From NCBI GenBank assembly GCA_047528275.1, contig CP180023.1:1-64000 (forward strand): a DNA stretch of 64,000 nt, in the 5' to 3' direction. Shown one piece after another: positions 1 to 9,489 of this stretch; positions within the stretch are counted from its first letter, which is position 1; each line of letters opens with the position of its first letter. The notes below the pieces were generated by a model. That model was given only the letters and a program-made list of their open reading frames with translations. It was not told the origin of the DNA and did no database searches. A program made the translations under genes and the position numbers. Source of the stretch: G039954875 sp047528275. Its GTDB lineage: Bacteria > Bacteroidota > Bacteroidia > Flavobacteriales > Blattabacteriaceae.

Positions 1-285
1 TTTTTCGCCTATCTTTCAAATGTCGCGATTAGGTACAGCAAGAAATCAGGCGGAAAAAATTATGTTTTTCAGAGAACGAATCAAAAAGAAGCTGTGTTTC
101 TTTTTAGAGACTGCAAATATAGAATTCATTTTGAATAATTCAAAATTAAAAATCATCATGAATCTTATGTTTTTTTTACATTAGGCTTATTATAAGTATT
201 TTGAAGTTTTATTTTTTTTTCTACCATGTATTTATATCTTAATTGAGGCAACATCTAGTCTTAGTGGATGGGTATCTATTCCCTC
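1..285. other. Upstream stretch with no recognised gene
   Basis: Two short open stretches enter from the window edge on the + strand (one ends at about 138, another at about 183). Neither matches a family I recognise. Either could be the C-terminal end of a gene lying outside the window. The rest is AT-rich and ends in the queA promoter region. Confidence 0.3.
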
Positions 286-317
286 TTGACATGCCCTTTG
301 AAAGCATCGTATATTTG
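286..317 (+). promoter_or_regulatory. Bacteroidota-type promoter of queA
   Basis: A TTG at 286-288 is followed after 21 bases by TATATTTG at 310-317. This fits the Bacteroidota housekeeping sigma consensus (TTG near -33, TAnnTTTG near -7, spacing about 19-21). The queA ATG lies 29 bases further on. Confidence 0.55.
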
Positions 318-346
318 CCCAAAAACAATCTTCATATTAATAGGAT

Positions 347-1408
347 ATGAAAACTTCAGACTTTAATTTTGAACTTCCACCAAAACTTCTAGCTGAAAGG
401 CCTGCACAAGAACGTGATGAATCTCGCCTGATGGTCATCGATCGAAAAAAGAACCAGATCGAACATAAGGTATTCAAAGATTTGCTTGAATATTTTCAGG
501 AAGACGATGTGATGATTTTAAATAATACGAAGGTCTTTCCAGCCAGATTGTATGGAAGTAAAGAAAAGACAGAAGCTCAAATAGAAGTTTTTCTGCTCCG
601 AGAGCTTGATAGCAAAAATAAAACATGGGATATTTTGGTGGATCCTGCAAGGAAAGTACGTGTCGGTAACAAAATCTACTTCTCAGATCAGGGAAATGAT
701 CAAGATTCCTTGATATTAGAAATCATAGACAATACTACATCAAGGGGTAGAATTGGCCGATTTCTATCGGACATTTCTCCTGAAGTGCTCCACAAACGAA
801 TCAAGGGGATCGGCGAGACCCCTTTACCAAAATACATCAAGCGGGTTGCTGAAAAAAGTGATATGGAGCGATATCAAACCATTTATGCTAAGAAGGAAGG
901 TGCTGTAGCAGCTCCTACAGCGGGATTGCATTTCTCGAAACATTTATTGAAAAGACTTGAGATCAAAGGAGTACATACAGCTGAACTCACATTACATGTG
1001 GGGTTGGGTACTTTTGCTCCGGTGGAGGTCGAGGATCTCTCTAAGCATAAAATGGACTCTGAACAATGTTTTATCAGTCAATCTACTTGCGATATTATCA
1101 ATAAGGCGATTGATCAAAGAAAACGAGTGTGTGTGGTAGGCACTTCTTCGATGCGTTCTATCGAAAGTTCGGTCTCTGCTGGTAAACGCCTCAATCCCTT
1201 TGAGGGTTGGACGAATAAATTTATCTTCCCTCCTTATGGTTTCAGTATAGCTAATTGTATGATCACCAATTTTCACATGCCTAAATCAACTCTATTGATG
1301 ATGGTAGTGGCTTTCGCTAATTATAAATTAATAATGAAAGCTTATCAAATAGCCATTGAAGAGAAATATAGATTTTATTCTTATGGTGATGCTATGCTAA
1401 TCTTATAA
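347..1408 (+). CDS. queA: S-adenosylmethionine:tRNA ribosyltransferase-isomerase QueA
   Basis: QueA transfers and rearranges the ribosyl part of SAM onto the 7-aminomethyl-7-deazaguanine base in the anticodon of GUN tRNAs, giving epoxyqueuosine. It acts in the cytoplasm. The 353-residue product has the family's usual length. The N-terminus carries the typical LAERPAQERDESRLM block, followed by the LNNTKVFPARL segment, the TAGLHF motif near residue 190 and VGTSSMRSIE near residue 265. The ATG is preceded by a good Bacteroidota promoter. The next enzyme of the pathway, epoxyqueuosine reductase QueG, is also in this window but is broken (60498-61385), so the tRNA base is probably left at the epoxy stage unless another reductase exists. 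No frameshift is seen in this gene. Confidence 0.95.
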   Translation: MKTSDFNFELPPKLLAERPAQERDESRLMVIDRKKNQIEHKVFKDLLEYFQEDDVMILNNTKVFPARLYGSKEKTEAQIEVFLLRELDSKNKTWDILVDPARKVRVGNKIYFSDQGNDQDSLILEIIDNTTSRGRIGRFLSDISPEVLHKRIKGIGETPLPKYIKRVAEKSDMERYQTIYAKKEGAVAAPTAGLHFSKHLLKRLEIKGVHTAELTLHVGLGTFAPVEVEDLSKHKMDSEQCFISQSTCDIINKAIDQRKRVCVVGTSSMRSIESSVSAGKRLNPFEGWTNKFIFPPYGFSIANCMITNFHMPKSTLLMMVVAFANYKLIMKAYQIAIEEKYRFYSYGDAMLIL

Positions 1409-1433
1409 AGTAACTTAGATATAGCTATTTATA

Positions 1434-2513
1434 ATGATATACATGATCAGAAAAAAAGATATTCGTTCTCTATCAATGGAAGCATTGAGGTCATTTCTCA
1501 CCAATATTTTGGAAAAGGCTTTTCGGGCTCAACAGATCTATGATTGGCTCTGGCACAAAGGAGTTGATGAGATTGAGGCAATGTATAATCTACCTAAAAG
1601 GCTCCGTGAGCAGTTGCAGGATTCTTTTTCTCTTCATACCGTCCAACCAAATTATCATCAGCAAAGTATCGATGGGACGATTAAGTATGCGATGCGATTA
1701 TACGATGGGAAGCTTATCGAGTCGATACTTATCCTCACAAAAAAACGAGCAAAGGCTTGTGTCTCTTCTCAGGTGGTTTGTAGCCTGGATTGCCGGTTTT
1801 GTGCTACAGCTCAATTACCTCGCATGCGCAACTTGCATTTTTGGGAAATCTATGACCAAGTATGCTTACTCGATCGGTATAGTCGAGAACAGCTTGGACG
1901 GCCGCTGAATAATATGGTCTTCATGGATATGGGGGAACCACTTTTCGATTATTCCAATATCATCCAAGCCATCGAAAAAATTACTACAGCCAGGTGGACA
2001 TATTTAGGGAAGCCACATTACTTTATCGATCTCAGGTATCCCGAAAATGATACGAAGACTTTCCGATGAGCAACCACGGTTCAAACTTGGCTTATCTCTG
2101 CATTCGACTCGAGAAAATATTCAACAAAAATCATGCCTTTCAGTAAAAATTTTCCTTTACAAAAGTTGTTGAAAGCATTACAATACTGGTGCGAGAAGAC
2201 CAAAAGTCGTATCACTTTCGAATATATCGTCTGGAAAGACATCAACGATGGCGAGGAAGATATGCATGCATTGGTAAAATTTTACCAAGCTATCCCCTCA
2301 AAGATCAATTTAATCGAATACAATTCTATTAATGAAGAGGTCTTTCAACAAGCTGAAAAAAGGGTTTTTGAGCGCTATACGGAAGCGTTGGATGAAAATT
2401 GTATTGTGGTGAAAATACGCCACGGTCGAGGTAAAGCTATTAACGTAGCCTGTGGAGAAATAGCCAATAAAAATCCTTTAATTTCATCCTCTTCAAATTT
2501 AACCCTCACATGA
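1434..2513 (+). pseudogene. rlmN: 23S rRNA/tRNA adenine-C2 methyltransferase RlmN, frameshifted
   Basis: RlmN is a radical SAM enzyme that methylates A2503 of 23S rRNA and A37 of some tRNAs. The first open piece (1434-2069) holds the N-terminal domain and the radical SAM cluster motif CSLDCRFC, then FMDMGEPL. The family continuation (ITLSISGIPKMIRRLSDE ... FKLGLSLHS) lies in the +1 frame between about 2008 and 2120. After a second shift the third piece (2133-2513) carries IMPF, RITFEYIVWKDIND and the C-terminal CGEIANK segment with the second methyl-carrying cysteine. At least two frameshifts therefore split one recognisable gene, and an in-frame TAG lies near the first junction. All catalytic cysteines persist, so decay is recent or an assembly error is possible. 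The end overlaps the next gene by ATGA. Confidence 0.8.
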
Positions 2514-3410
2514 CAAAATCTTATTTTCTCTCTCTATTACTCTTATCAGGTCTTGATCTAAACGACCAATCTTCTAACGATAATCAAGAGGAGTACATTC
2601 ATAAGACTTCTCTGTTGGACCAACTTCCTAAAGAATTGGAAGAAAATTCTGGATTACAATACGTCAATAGTTATTTTTGGTCGTTCAACGACAATGGTTA
2701 CAAAGCCGAATTTCATAAATTTAGCCCTTCTTCAGGAAAAATTCTTCAAAAAGTCAAGCTATCCCAGAATAAAAACCGCAATTGGGAAGACATCGCCTAC
2801 GACGAACAATATCTCTACGTAGCAGATATAGGTAACAACATGGACAATTGCAAAGACCTGATCATATACAAGATCCCGTTGGATCAAATCAGTCAAGGTA
2901 ATCAAGCCGTGGTATTGATCGAAAGCATTCATTTCCGCTATCTCGAACAAAAAGTTTTTTGGCATACAAAACCTAAAACTACCAACAATTTTGATACTGA
3001 AGTATTGTTTTATCAAGATGGTAAGCTGCATCTCCTCACCAAAGAATGGGGTACTTATCTAAGTACACATTATATTTTACCTACTGAACCAGGGAGTTAC
3101 GAAGCGGTCAAAGTTGAATCGTTCGATACAAAAAAAATCTAATCACTCGATCCAATATCAAAAAATCAAGAGGTGATGAAGGCTATACCAAAAATGACTT
3201 GGTTTTTCTTTGGGAATTTTGAGATTTAAAAAATGGAAAATATTTCAACGGTCAAAAGAAAAAATATTTCCTATCCTGGGCTTCCATCTACAGGCCAAGT
3301 CGATGGGTTCACTTTCAGAAATGACATGATCTATATCAGTTGCAAATATTTTAGAATTTTTTTTTTCGAGGCCGTAAAGCAGCAACTCTATCGGGTTGCT
3401 CCACTAAAAT
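2510..3410 (+). pseudogene. Secreted beta-propeller-like hypothetical protein, disrupted
   Basis: An open frame of 210 codons (2510-3142) begins with a hydrophobic signal-like segment. It contains motifs of a Bacteroidota family of secreted propeller-like proteins: ENSGLQYVNSYFWSFNDNG, NWEDIAYDEQYLYVADIGNN and a LIIYKIP strand. The family normally runs near 290 residues. Here matching pieces continue after the stop in other frames (NGQKKKYF at about 3250, then GQVDGFTFRNDMIYIS at about 3295), so the gene is broken by frameshifts and an in-frame stop. Function is unknown. It starts inside the last codons of rlmN, which suggests former co-transcription. Family assignment is from recalled motif similarity only. 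Confidence 0.5.
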
Positions 3411-3422
3411 AAACCTACCATC

Positions 3423-4400
3423 GTGAGCAAAATCACTGAAAAGATACGAGCTCCTATTGTTGAAGAGATGCGGGTCTTTGAAAAAAAATTTCACGAAGCG
3501 ATGAAAAGTCGAATACCTCTCTTGAATCGCATCACTCACTACATTATTCATCGAAAGGGTAAGCAGATGAGACCAATGTTTGTCTTCCTCACGGCCAAAA
3601 TGTTAGGTCAGATCAGTGAGAAGACCTACCACATGGCTTCACTCATCGAGTTGATACATACGGGCACACTCGTACATGATGATGTGGTAGACGATAGCCT
3701 CATACGTCGTGGATTTTTCTCTATTCATGCCCTTTGGAAAAACAAAGTCGCCGTCCTGGTTGGTGATTACCTACTCTCGAAAAGCTTGCTCCTGGCAGCA
3801 AATCACGATCACCACGATTTACTAAAAGTCATCTGTCGTACGATACGAGAGATGAGTGAAGGAGAACTCTTACAGATCGAAAAATCAAGAAGATTAGACA
3901 TCACTGAGGAAGTTTATGAACAGATCATCCGCTACAAGACGGCTAGTTTAATCTCAGCTTGTTGCGAGGGAGGAGCACGATCAGTCGATACAAATGAAAA
4001 TATAGTCCTCCAAATGCAAAGATTCGGAGAACTCATCGGTATGGCCTTCCAGATCAAGGACGACTTATTTGACTACGAGCACAACAATCTCGTTGGTAAA
4101 CCTATTGGTGTCGACATCAAAGAACGTAAGATTACCTTACCATTGATCTATACCCTTCAAAAAGCCTCATCAGAAGAACGAAAATGGATGATCAATACCA
4201 TCAAAAATCACAATAAAGACAAAACCCGAGTTCGAGAACTCATCGACTATGTTAAACGATCCGGAGGGGTTGATTACGCCGTGCAAAAGATGAGAAGCCT
4301 ACACCAAAGTGTCTTAGAAATCCTCGATCAATACCCGGAAAATCCAGCAAAAGCGTCTCTCAAAATAATGGTCCACTATGTGATCGAACGCAAACGATAA
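3423..4400 (+). CDS. Long-chain polyprenyl diphosphate synthase (IspB/octaprenyl type)
   Basis: This trans-prenyltransferase extends allylic diphosphates with isopentenyl diphosphate, probably making the side chain of menaquinone. The 325-residue protein carries GKQMRPMFVFL near residue 48, the first aspartate-rich motif DDVVD near residue 86 within LVHDDVVDDSLIRRG, and the second motif DDLFD near residue 213. The small-residue surroundings of the first motif resemble long-chain synthases rather than farnesyl synthases, but chain length cannot be set from sequence alone. Translation appears to start at GTG 3423, since no ATG lies close upstream in frame. A second, divergent synthase is at 24343-25272. 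The long quinone chain fits the intact respiratory genes elsewhere in the window. Confidence 0.9.
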   Translation: MSKITEKIRAPIVEEMRVFEKKFHEAMKSRIPLLNRITHYIIHRKGKQMRPMFVFLTAKMLGQISEKTYHMASLIELIHTGTLVHDDVVDDSLIRRGFFSIHALWKNKVAVLVGDYLLSKSLLLAANHDHHDLLKVICRTIREMSEGELLQIEKSRRLDITEEVYEQIIRYKTASLISACCEGGARSVDTNENIVLQMQRFGELIGMAFQIKDDLFDYEHNNLVGKPIGVDIKERKITLPLIYTLQKASSEERKWMINTIKNHNKDKTRVRELIDYVKRSGGVDYAVQKMRSLHQSVLEILDQYPENPAKASLKIMVHYVIERKR

Positions 4401-4482
4401 GGCTTTTTTTAAAATAATCCACTTACCCAACCATCAGCTAGAGATCCGATGAGTTGCTAGAAAAAGGATTCATTTTAAATTC

Positions 4483-4490
4483 TAGATTTG
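4483..4490 (+). promoter_or_regulatory. Possible -7 element of topA
   Basis: TAGATTTG matches the Bacteroidota -7 consensus TAnnTTTG, 18 bases before the topA ATG. The nearest TTG upstream (4454-4456) is 26 bases away, longer than the usual spacing, so the upstream half is weak. Confidence 0.35.
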
Positions 4491-4508
4491 CAAAAATTCA
4501 CAAGAGCA

Positions 4509-6821
4509 ATGGTAAAAAATTTGGTTATAGTAGAGTCTCCTGCCAAGGCCAAAACCATACAAGGATACTTGGGTAAAGATTTTCAAGTAGCCTCGAGCTT
4601 TGGACACATCGCTGACCTGCCTGAAAAAGACATGGGCGTAGATATCGAAAACGACTTTCAGCCCACCTATGTAATACCAAAAGAAAAAAAAGAAGTCGTT
4701 AAGAAACTTCAAAACTTGACCAAGCAAGCTGAAACTGTTTGGCTTGCTACTGATGAAGACCGCGAAGGTGAAGCCATCTCTTGGCATCTCTACAAAGAGC
4801 TGAAAATTCCCGATGAAAAACTACGACGGATCGTCTTCCACGAGATCACTAAAAAAGCAATCCGCAAAGCCGTAGAAAATCCCCGTCAGATCAATTATGA
4901 CCTAGTCAATGCTCAACAAGCTAGACGGGTTTTGGATCGCTTGGTCGGATTCGAACTTTCACCCATACTTTGGCGCAAGATCAAAACAGGCCTCTCAGCT
5001 GGACGCGTACAGTCGGTAGCCGTACGACTAATCGTAGAACGAGAAGAGGAAATTAAACGATTTTCAACGACTTTTTACTACAAGGTTTCCGCAATCTTCA
5101 TTTCCAAAAAAGGGCAAACATTTAAGGCCCAATTGGAAAAAAGTTTTGATACCAAAGAAGAAGCTGAAGTATTTTTAAAGGCCAGCATTGATGGGACATT
5201 CATCATTGATCAAATCGAAATCAAGCTAGGAAAGAAAAGCCCCCCCCCCCCCTTCACTACCTCTACCATGCAACAAGAGGCTTCAAGGAAACTGAACTAC
5301 TCCATAGCACTTACCATGCGTCTAGCACAACAACTCTACGAAGAAAGCCACATCACCTATATGCGTACCGACAGTCTCAATCTCTCCGAAGAAGCAATCG
5401 ATACAGCACAAGCACAGATCATTTCATTGTATGGGAAAGAATACGCTCGTCCCAAAAGATACACCACCAAAAGCAAGTCCGCTCAAGAAGCGCATGAGGC
5501 CATACGCCCTACAGACATGAGCAAATCCCTGACCGGTAAAGACCCAGCTCAAAAACGCCTCTACGAATTGATCTGGAAGCGTACCATCGCTGGACAAATG
5601 GCCGATGCGATCCTAGAAAAGACGACCATCCACATCAGCACGCCTACACCCTACGAGTTCATCGCTAGGGGAGAGATCATCACCTTCGATGGTTTTCTCA
5701 AAATGTATCATGAGAGCCAAGAAAGTGAGGATGAGAAACATCAAAAAACACGCCTACCCAAACTTAGCAAAGGCGAATCTTTACAAAACGTAGAAATCCT
5801 TGCTACACAACGTTTCACTAAACATCCAGCACGATACAGCGAGGCTTCTTTGGTTAGGACCTTAGAAGAATTGGGCATTGGCAGGCCCTCGACTTATGTA
5901 CCGACAATTTCTACCATTCAAAAGCGAAATTATGTCGAGATCCGAGACCTTGATGGAGTAAAAAGACCTTACGAAATCCTAGCACTTAAAGAGAGAAAAA
6001 TTTTCAGTATACAAGAGAAAGAGCTCACCGGAGCAGATAAGAAAAAATTCTTCCCTACAGATGTTGGTGTCGTAGTCAACGACTTTTTAGTTCAGTACTT
6101 CCAACAGATATTAGACTATGGTTTTACAGCTAAGGTCGAAGAAGACTTCGACGAAATCGCCCGAGGAAAAAAGACATGGACTAAGATCATCCGGAGTTTT
6201 TACGGTGGATTTCACCCCAAGGTAGAAAATGTAACAAAAAATGTTGACCGGACTCAAGGAGAGCGTTTATTGGGAATTGATCCCAAATCAGGAAAAAAAG
6301 TATGGGCCAAGATCGGACGCTTCGGTCCGATGATACAGATCGGAGAAGTCAATGATGAAAAAAAACCTCGATTCGCCTCGTTGCTCAAGCATCAACAAAT
6401 CAATTCAATCTCTTTGGAAAAAGCCTTGAAATTGTTCGAACTACCTAGGTCATTAGGTATGTTTGAAGAAAAAGAAATCAGTACAAACATTGGGCGATTC
6501 GGCCCTTATATCAAGCATGGCAGCCAATTCTTTTCGATCAAAAAGGAGACGGGTTACAATCCCTTTGAAATTACGTTAGAACAGGCATTCAACTTAATTC
6601 GGCAAAAGCGCGAAAAAGACGAAAAAAGATCGATCCAATGTTTTGAAGACCTAGACCCCGCTATTGAAATATTAAACGGCCGATATGGCCCCTACATTCG
6701 ACAAGGTAAAAAGAATTACAAGATCCCAAAAAACCTCCAGCCTGAAAAGTTGACATTAGAAAATTGCCAACAGATCATCTCAGAATCGGATAAGAAAAGG
6801 AACAAAAAAAATCATAGTTGA
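4509..6821 (+). CDS. topA: DNA topoisomerase I
   Basis: TopA is the type IA enzyme that relaxes negative supercoils by single-strand passage. The start is placed at ATG 4509 (LVIVESPAKAKTIQGYLG follows), which gives 770 residues; a TTG seven codons upstream is less likely. The Toprim domain is at the N-terminus with VESPAKAKTI and ATDEDREGEAISWH. The catalytic tyrosine sits in ITYMRTDS near residue 284. The C-terminus has no zinc-finger cysteines but several GRFGPYI-type repeats (about 605, 665, 725), as is common in Bacteroidota. A run of 13 cytosines at 5240-5252 encodes a proline stretch just before FTTSTMQQEA; any change in its length would shift the frame. The stop overlaps the next start (ATGA-like junction at 6818-6821), so topA and the arginase-fold gene are translationally coupled. 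Confidence 0.95.
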   Translation: MVKNLVIVESPAKAKTIQGYLGKDFQVASSFGHIADLPEKDMGVDIENDFQPTYVIPKEKKEVVKKLQNLTKQAETVWLATDEDREGEAISWHLYKELKIPDEKLRRIVFHEITKKAIRKAVENPRQINYDLVNAQQARRVLDRLVGFELSPILWRKIKTGLSAGRVQSVAVRLIVEREEEIKRFSTTFYYKVSAIFISKKGQTFKAQLEKSFDTKEEAEVFLKASIDGTFIIDQIEIKLGKKSPPPPFTTSTMQQEASRKLNYSIALTMRLAQQLYEESHITYMRTDSLNLSEEAIDTAQAQIISLYGKEYARPKRYTTKSKSAQEAHEAIRPTDMSKSLTGKDPAQKRLYELIWKRTIAGQMADAILEKTTIHISTPTPYEFIARGEIITFDGFLKMYHESQESEDEKHQKTRLPKLSKGESLQNVEILATQRFTKHPARYSEASLVRTLEELGIGRPSTYVPTISTIQKRNYVEIRDLDGVKRPYEILALKERKIFSIQEKELTGADKKKFFPTDVGVVVNDFLVQYFQQILDYGFTAKVEEDFDEIARGKKTWTKIIRSFYGGFHPKVENVTKNVDRTQGERLLGIDPKSGKKVWAKIGRFGPMIQIGEVNDEKKPRFASLLKHQQINSISLEKALKLFELPRSLGMFEEKEISTNIGRFGPYIKHGSQFFSIKKETGYNPFEITLEQAFNLIRQKREKDEKRSIQCFEDLDPAIEILNGRYGPYIRQGKKNYKIPKNLQPEKLTLENCQQIISESDKKRNKKNHS
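5240..5252 (+). repeat. Run of 13 C inside topA
   Basis: Thirteen consecutive C residues in a genome of about 40 percent GC coding sequence. The run encodes consecutive prolines immediately before a conserved topoisomerase motif. Such tracts are prone to slippage during replication and to miscounting in sequencing. As given, the reading frame is intact. Confidence 0.95.
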
Positions 6822-7969
6822 TGATAGAAGATTTCCTCAGTCCGGTGACCAATCTACTTCAGCAACATCAAAGAGCGAGTAATCCTTTTTGTTTATGCCA
6901 ATTCATCGAAACTTTCACTGAAGAAGACCATCTACGACATTACAAACTGGCTTTACTCGGCGTCAAAGAAAATCGAAACACACACTATCAAGAAAACAAT
7001 AATCCCAATCCAGATAAGGTCCGGGAAGCATTCTACACCTTATACCCAGGTCACTGGAAAGCACGCATTGTAGATATGGGTAATATACAACAAGGCGCTA
7101 CAGCCGAAGACACCTACTTTGCTATGCAAGCCGTTTGTGCACAACTGCTGAAAAGAGACATCATACCCCTCATCATCGGTGGCGTCGACATGCTCACCTA
7201 TACCCAATACAGAGCTTATGACCAACTCAAGCAAACGGTAGATCTCGTTCATATAGACAGTCGTTTTGACATCGGAAAATCCGATCAACCTTTGACGTCC
7301 ACCTCTTATTTAAATCGGATCATCACTTCCTCTCCTCAAAAGCTATTCAACTACTATCACTTAGGCTACCAGACCTATCTAATAGCTCAACCCGAGATCG
7401 ACTTGATGTCACAACTCAACTTCGAATACTACCGTCTGGGAGAGATCGTAGAAAACCTGAGCGAAGCAGAGCCGATCTTCCGCAATGCAGATATGGTTAG
7501 CCTTGATCTCTCGGCTATACGTCTAGCTGACGCCCCTGGACAAGCAGCCGGTTCGCCCAATGGTCTCAATGGAAGAGAAGCCTGTACCTTGTCAAGGTAC
7601 GCTGGCTTAAGCAATAAAGTCTCCTCCCTAGGGATCTACGAATATCATGCCGACAAAGATCTCAATGGGCAAACAGCCCAACTAATCGCTCAGATAATAT
7701 GGTACTTCATCGAAGGATATCAAATACGCACACTAGACAAACCCTTTAACGATAGCAATGATTACAAAAAATACCACGTCCCACATCCGGATAGAGACCT
7801 GATTTTTCTGCAAAGCACCCATACTGAAAAATGGTGGATGGAACTCCCTACATTGAAAAAAAATCTACTCAAAAAATACTATGTAGCCTGCTCCCACAAT
7901 GATTACCTAAAGGCTATCCAAGGAGAAATCCCTGACCGCTGGTGGAAGACTTACAAAAAATATCTTTAG
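6818..7969 (+). CDS. Arginase/formimidoylglutamase-fold protein
   Basis: This 383-residue protein belongs to a Bacteroidota branch of the ureohydrolase (arginase, agmatinase, formimidoylglutamase) superfamily. The fold's signature blocks are visible: LIIGGVDMLTYTQY near residue 115, LVHIDSRFDIG near residue 147, and SLDLSAIRLADAPG near residue 228. The metal-binding residues of true arginases (GGDHS, DAHxD, SxDxDxxDP) are largely replaced in these blocks, so canonical Mn-dependent hydrolysis is doubtful. I recall the same substitutions in related Bacteroidota proteins, so they are not decay specific to this strain. It follows topA with a 4-base overlap and precedes the dead gldKLMN operon, an arrangement I recall in other members of the phylum. 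The gene is uninterrupted while its downstream neighbours are not. Confidence 0.8.
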   Translation: MMIEDFLSPVTNLLQQHQRASNPFCLCQFIETFTEEDHLRHYKLALLGVKENRNTHYQENNNPNPDKVREAFYTLYPGHWKARIVDMGNIQQGATAEDTYFAMQAVCAQLLKRDIIPLIIGGVDMLTYTQYRAYDQLKQTVDLVHIDSRFDIGKSDQPLTSTSYLNRIITSSPQKLFNYYHLGYQTYLIAQPEIDLMSQLNFEYYRLGEIVENLSEAEPIFRNADMVSLDLSAIRLADAPGQAAGSPNGLNGREACTLSRYAGLSNKVSSLGIYEYHADKDLNGQTAQLIAQIIWYFIEGYQIRTLDKPFNDSNDYKKYHVPHPDRDLIFLQSTHTEKWWMELPTLKKNLLKKYYVACSHNDYLKAIQGEIPDRWWKTYKKYL

Positions 7970-7996
7970 ATAAGCTTGTCAATCAATTACATTTAT

Positions 7997-8027
7997 ATTC
8001 TTTATAAGAATTTAAATAAATTTTTTT
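7997..8027 (+). terminator. Weak AT-rich hairpin after the arginase-fold gene
   Basis: ATTCTT and AAGAAT (7997-8011) form a 6-bp stem with a 3-base loop, followed by an AT-rich tail with a T run. The stem is poor in GC, so termination strength is doubtful. Confidence 0.3.
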
Positions 8028-8057
8028 ATCTTTATATGTATAAGTCTATACAAACAA

Positions 8058-9458
8058 ATGTTAATGAGTAAGGTTTTTGTATACCTATTGATCCCGACTT
8101 TAATACTTTTATGTAAGATTTTATCTTGAAAAAAAGATTGGAGTCAACTCATCGTTATAGAAAACACAAATACCTGGGATATGAAAAGTCATTATGGCAT
8201 GGTACAGATCCCTGCAGGCAGCTTCATCATCGGACAAGCCAACTACAGATATCATGGGTAACAAAGGTCTCTCAGCACCTACGAAAACCTTCACCATGTA
8301 GAGTTTTTTTTTCATGAACGACACAGAGATCACCAATTCAGAATATATAAAATTCGTCTATAACGTTAGAGACCCAATCGCAAGAATACTACTGGCTCAA
8401 AAAGTAGAAGAAGCTGGTGGGGGGCGAAGAAGGTGAAGGGATTGGTCAATATACCTTCATTAAACCCTAAAAAGAGGAAGAAGAATTCATCCCCTACGAA
8501 GAATACATCAAGCAAAATACCACTGGTAGAGCAGGGAGCTTTCAATCCGAAAACAATTAAAAATCAACTAGATTGTACCACTTATATGGGATCCCAACAA
8601 CTATACCGAGGTGATCGAGTCACTTTACTACCCCCAAGTGAGAGGATCGACGGCTAAAATAAACTCGATCCATAGAAGCTCAACTACTTCTATCACTTGG
8701 ATCAATAACCAAGCAGTCGTCAAGTGCGCTAAACCCATCAAAAATTAACTTATCCGAGAGAAGGTCAAGATCTATCCTGATACCATCGTATAGGTTAAAG
8801 AATTCGATCACTTTTACAACAAGCCCCATGCTCAAGAAATATTTCGATCACAAATCCTTCATAAACCCATACAGTAGTCGACGTCAATTAGAAATAAGCC
8901 AAGGCCTTCGTCGCATGACGCACTGAATATTACAATAGAAAAATACCAAAAAGAAAAATTCAAAAAAAACATTCCCTAGTACCTAGCCAGAAAAATCGAA
9001 TGGAAATACGCAGCTAGAGACGGCCTGACAAATGCCCACTATCCTTGAGAATGACCTTATCTGATCGACGATAAAGATTGTTTACTATCTAATTTTAAAT
9101 CGAAAATAGGTAACTATCTGTAAGGTGAAAATGAATACATGTCAAAGACAAAGTAAACCCCATAACGGATACGGGTTGTATGACATAGCAGGAAAGGTAG
9201 CCGAATGGAGCAACTCCTCCTTTGACAATAATACTTATAACACAGCCTATACACTTAACTCCCGATGTACACAAAAATGACAAAAATCCTAAGAAAATTA
9301 TCTATACCGAATTATGGAAAGACATCGGCTATTATCTCAAAGTAGAAGTCCGCAATTAAGAATATGCTGAATCAGCCCGTAGCTATATCGGATTCCACAT
9401 CGTGCAACCCATTCTAGTAAGGACTAATACTAAACAAGTCAGGAAAAGACAACACTAA
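8058..9458 (+). pseudogene. gldK: Gliding/type IX secretion lipoprotein GldK, heavily decayed
   Basis: GldK is an outer-membrane lipoprotein of the type IX secretion and gliding machine, with a formylglycine-generating-enzyme-like domain. Remnants appear in order over all frames: a signal/lipobox-like start at 8058 (LILLCK, then a stop), YGMVQIPAGSFIIGQ at about 8185, FFFMNDTEITNSEYIKFV at about 8310, KEFDHFYNKP at about 8800, IEWKYAARDG at about 9000, HNGYGLYDIAGKVAEWSNSS at about 9160 and YAESARSYIGFHIVQP at about 9360. These follow the FGE-sulfatase domain order. At least five frameshifts and many stops separate them. The gene is the first of four consecutive dead gld genes between the arginase-fold gene and dnaG. 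Confidence 0.88.
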
Positions 9459-9489
9459 CCAGCACTTAATCATCCAAACACTATAGCAG

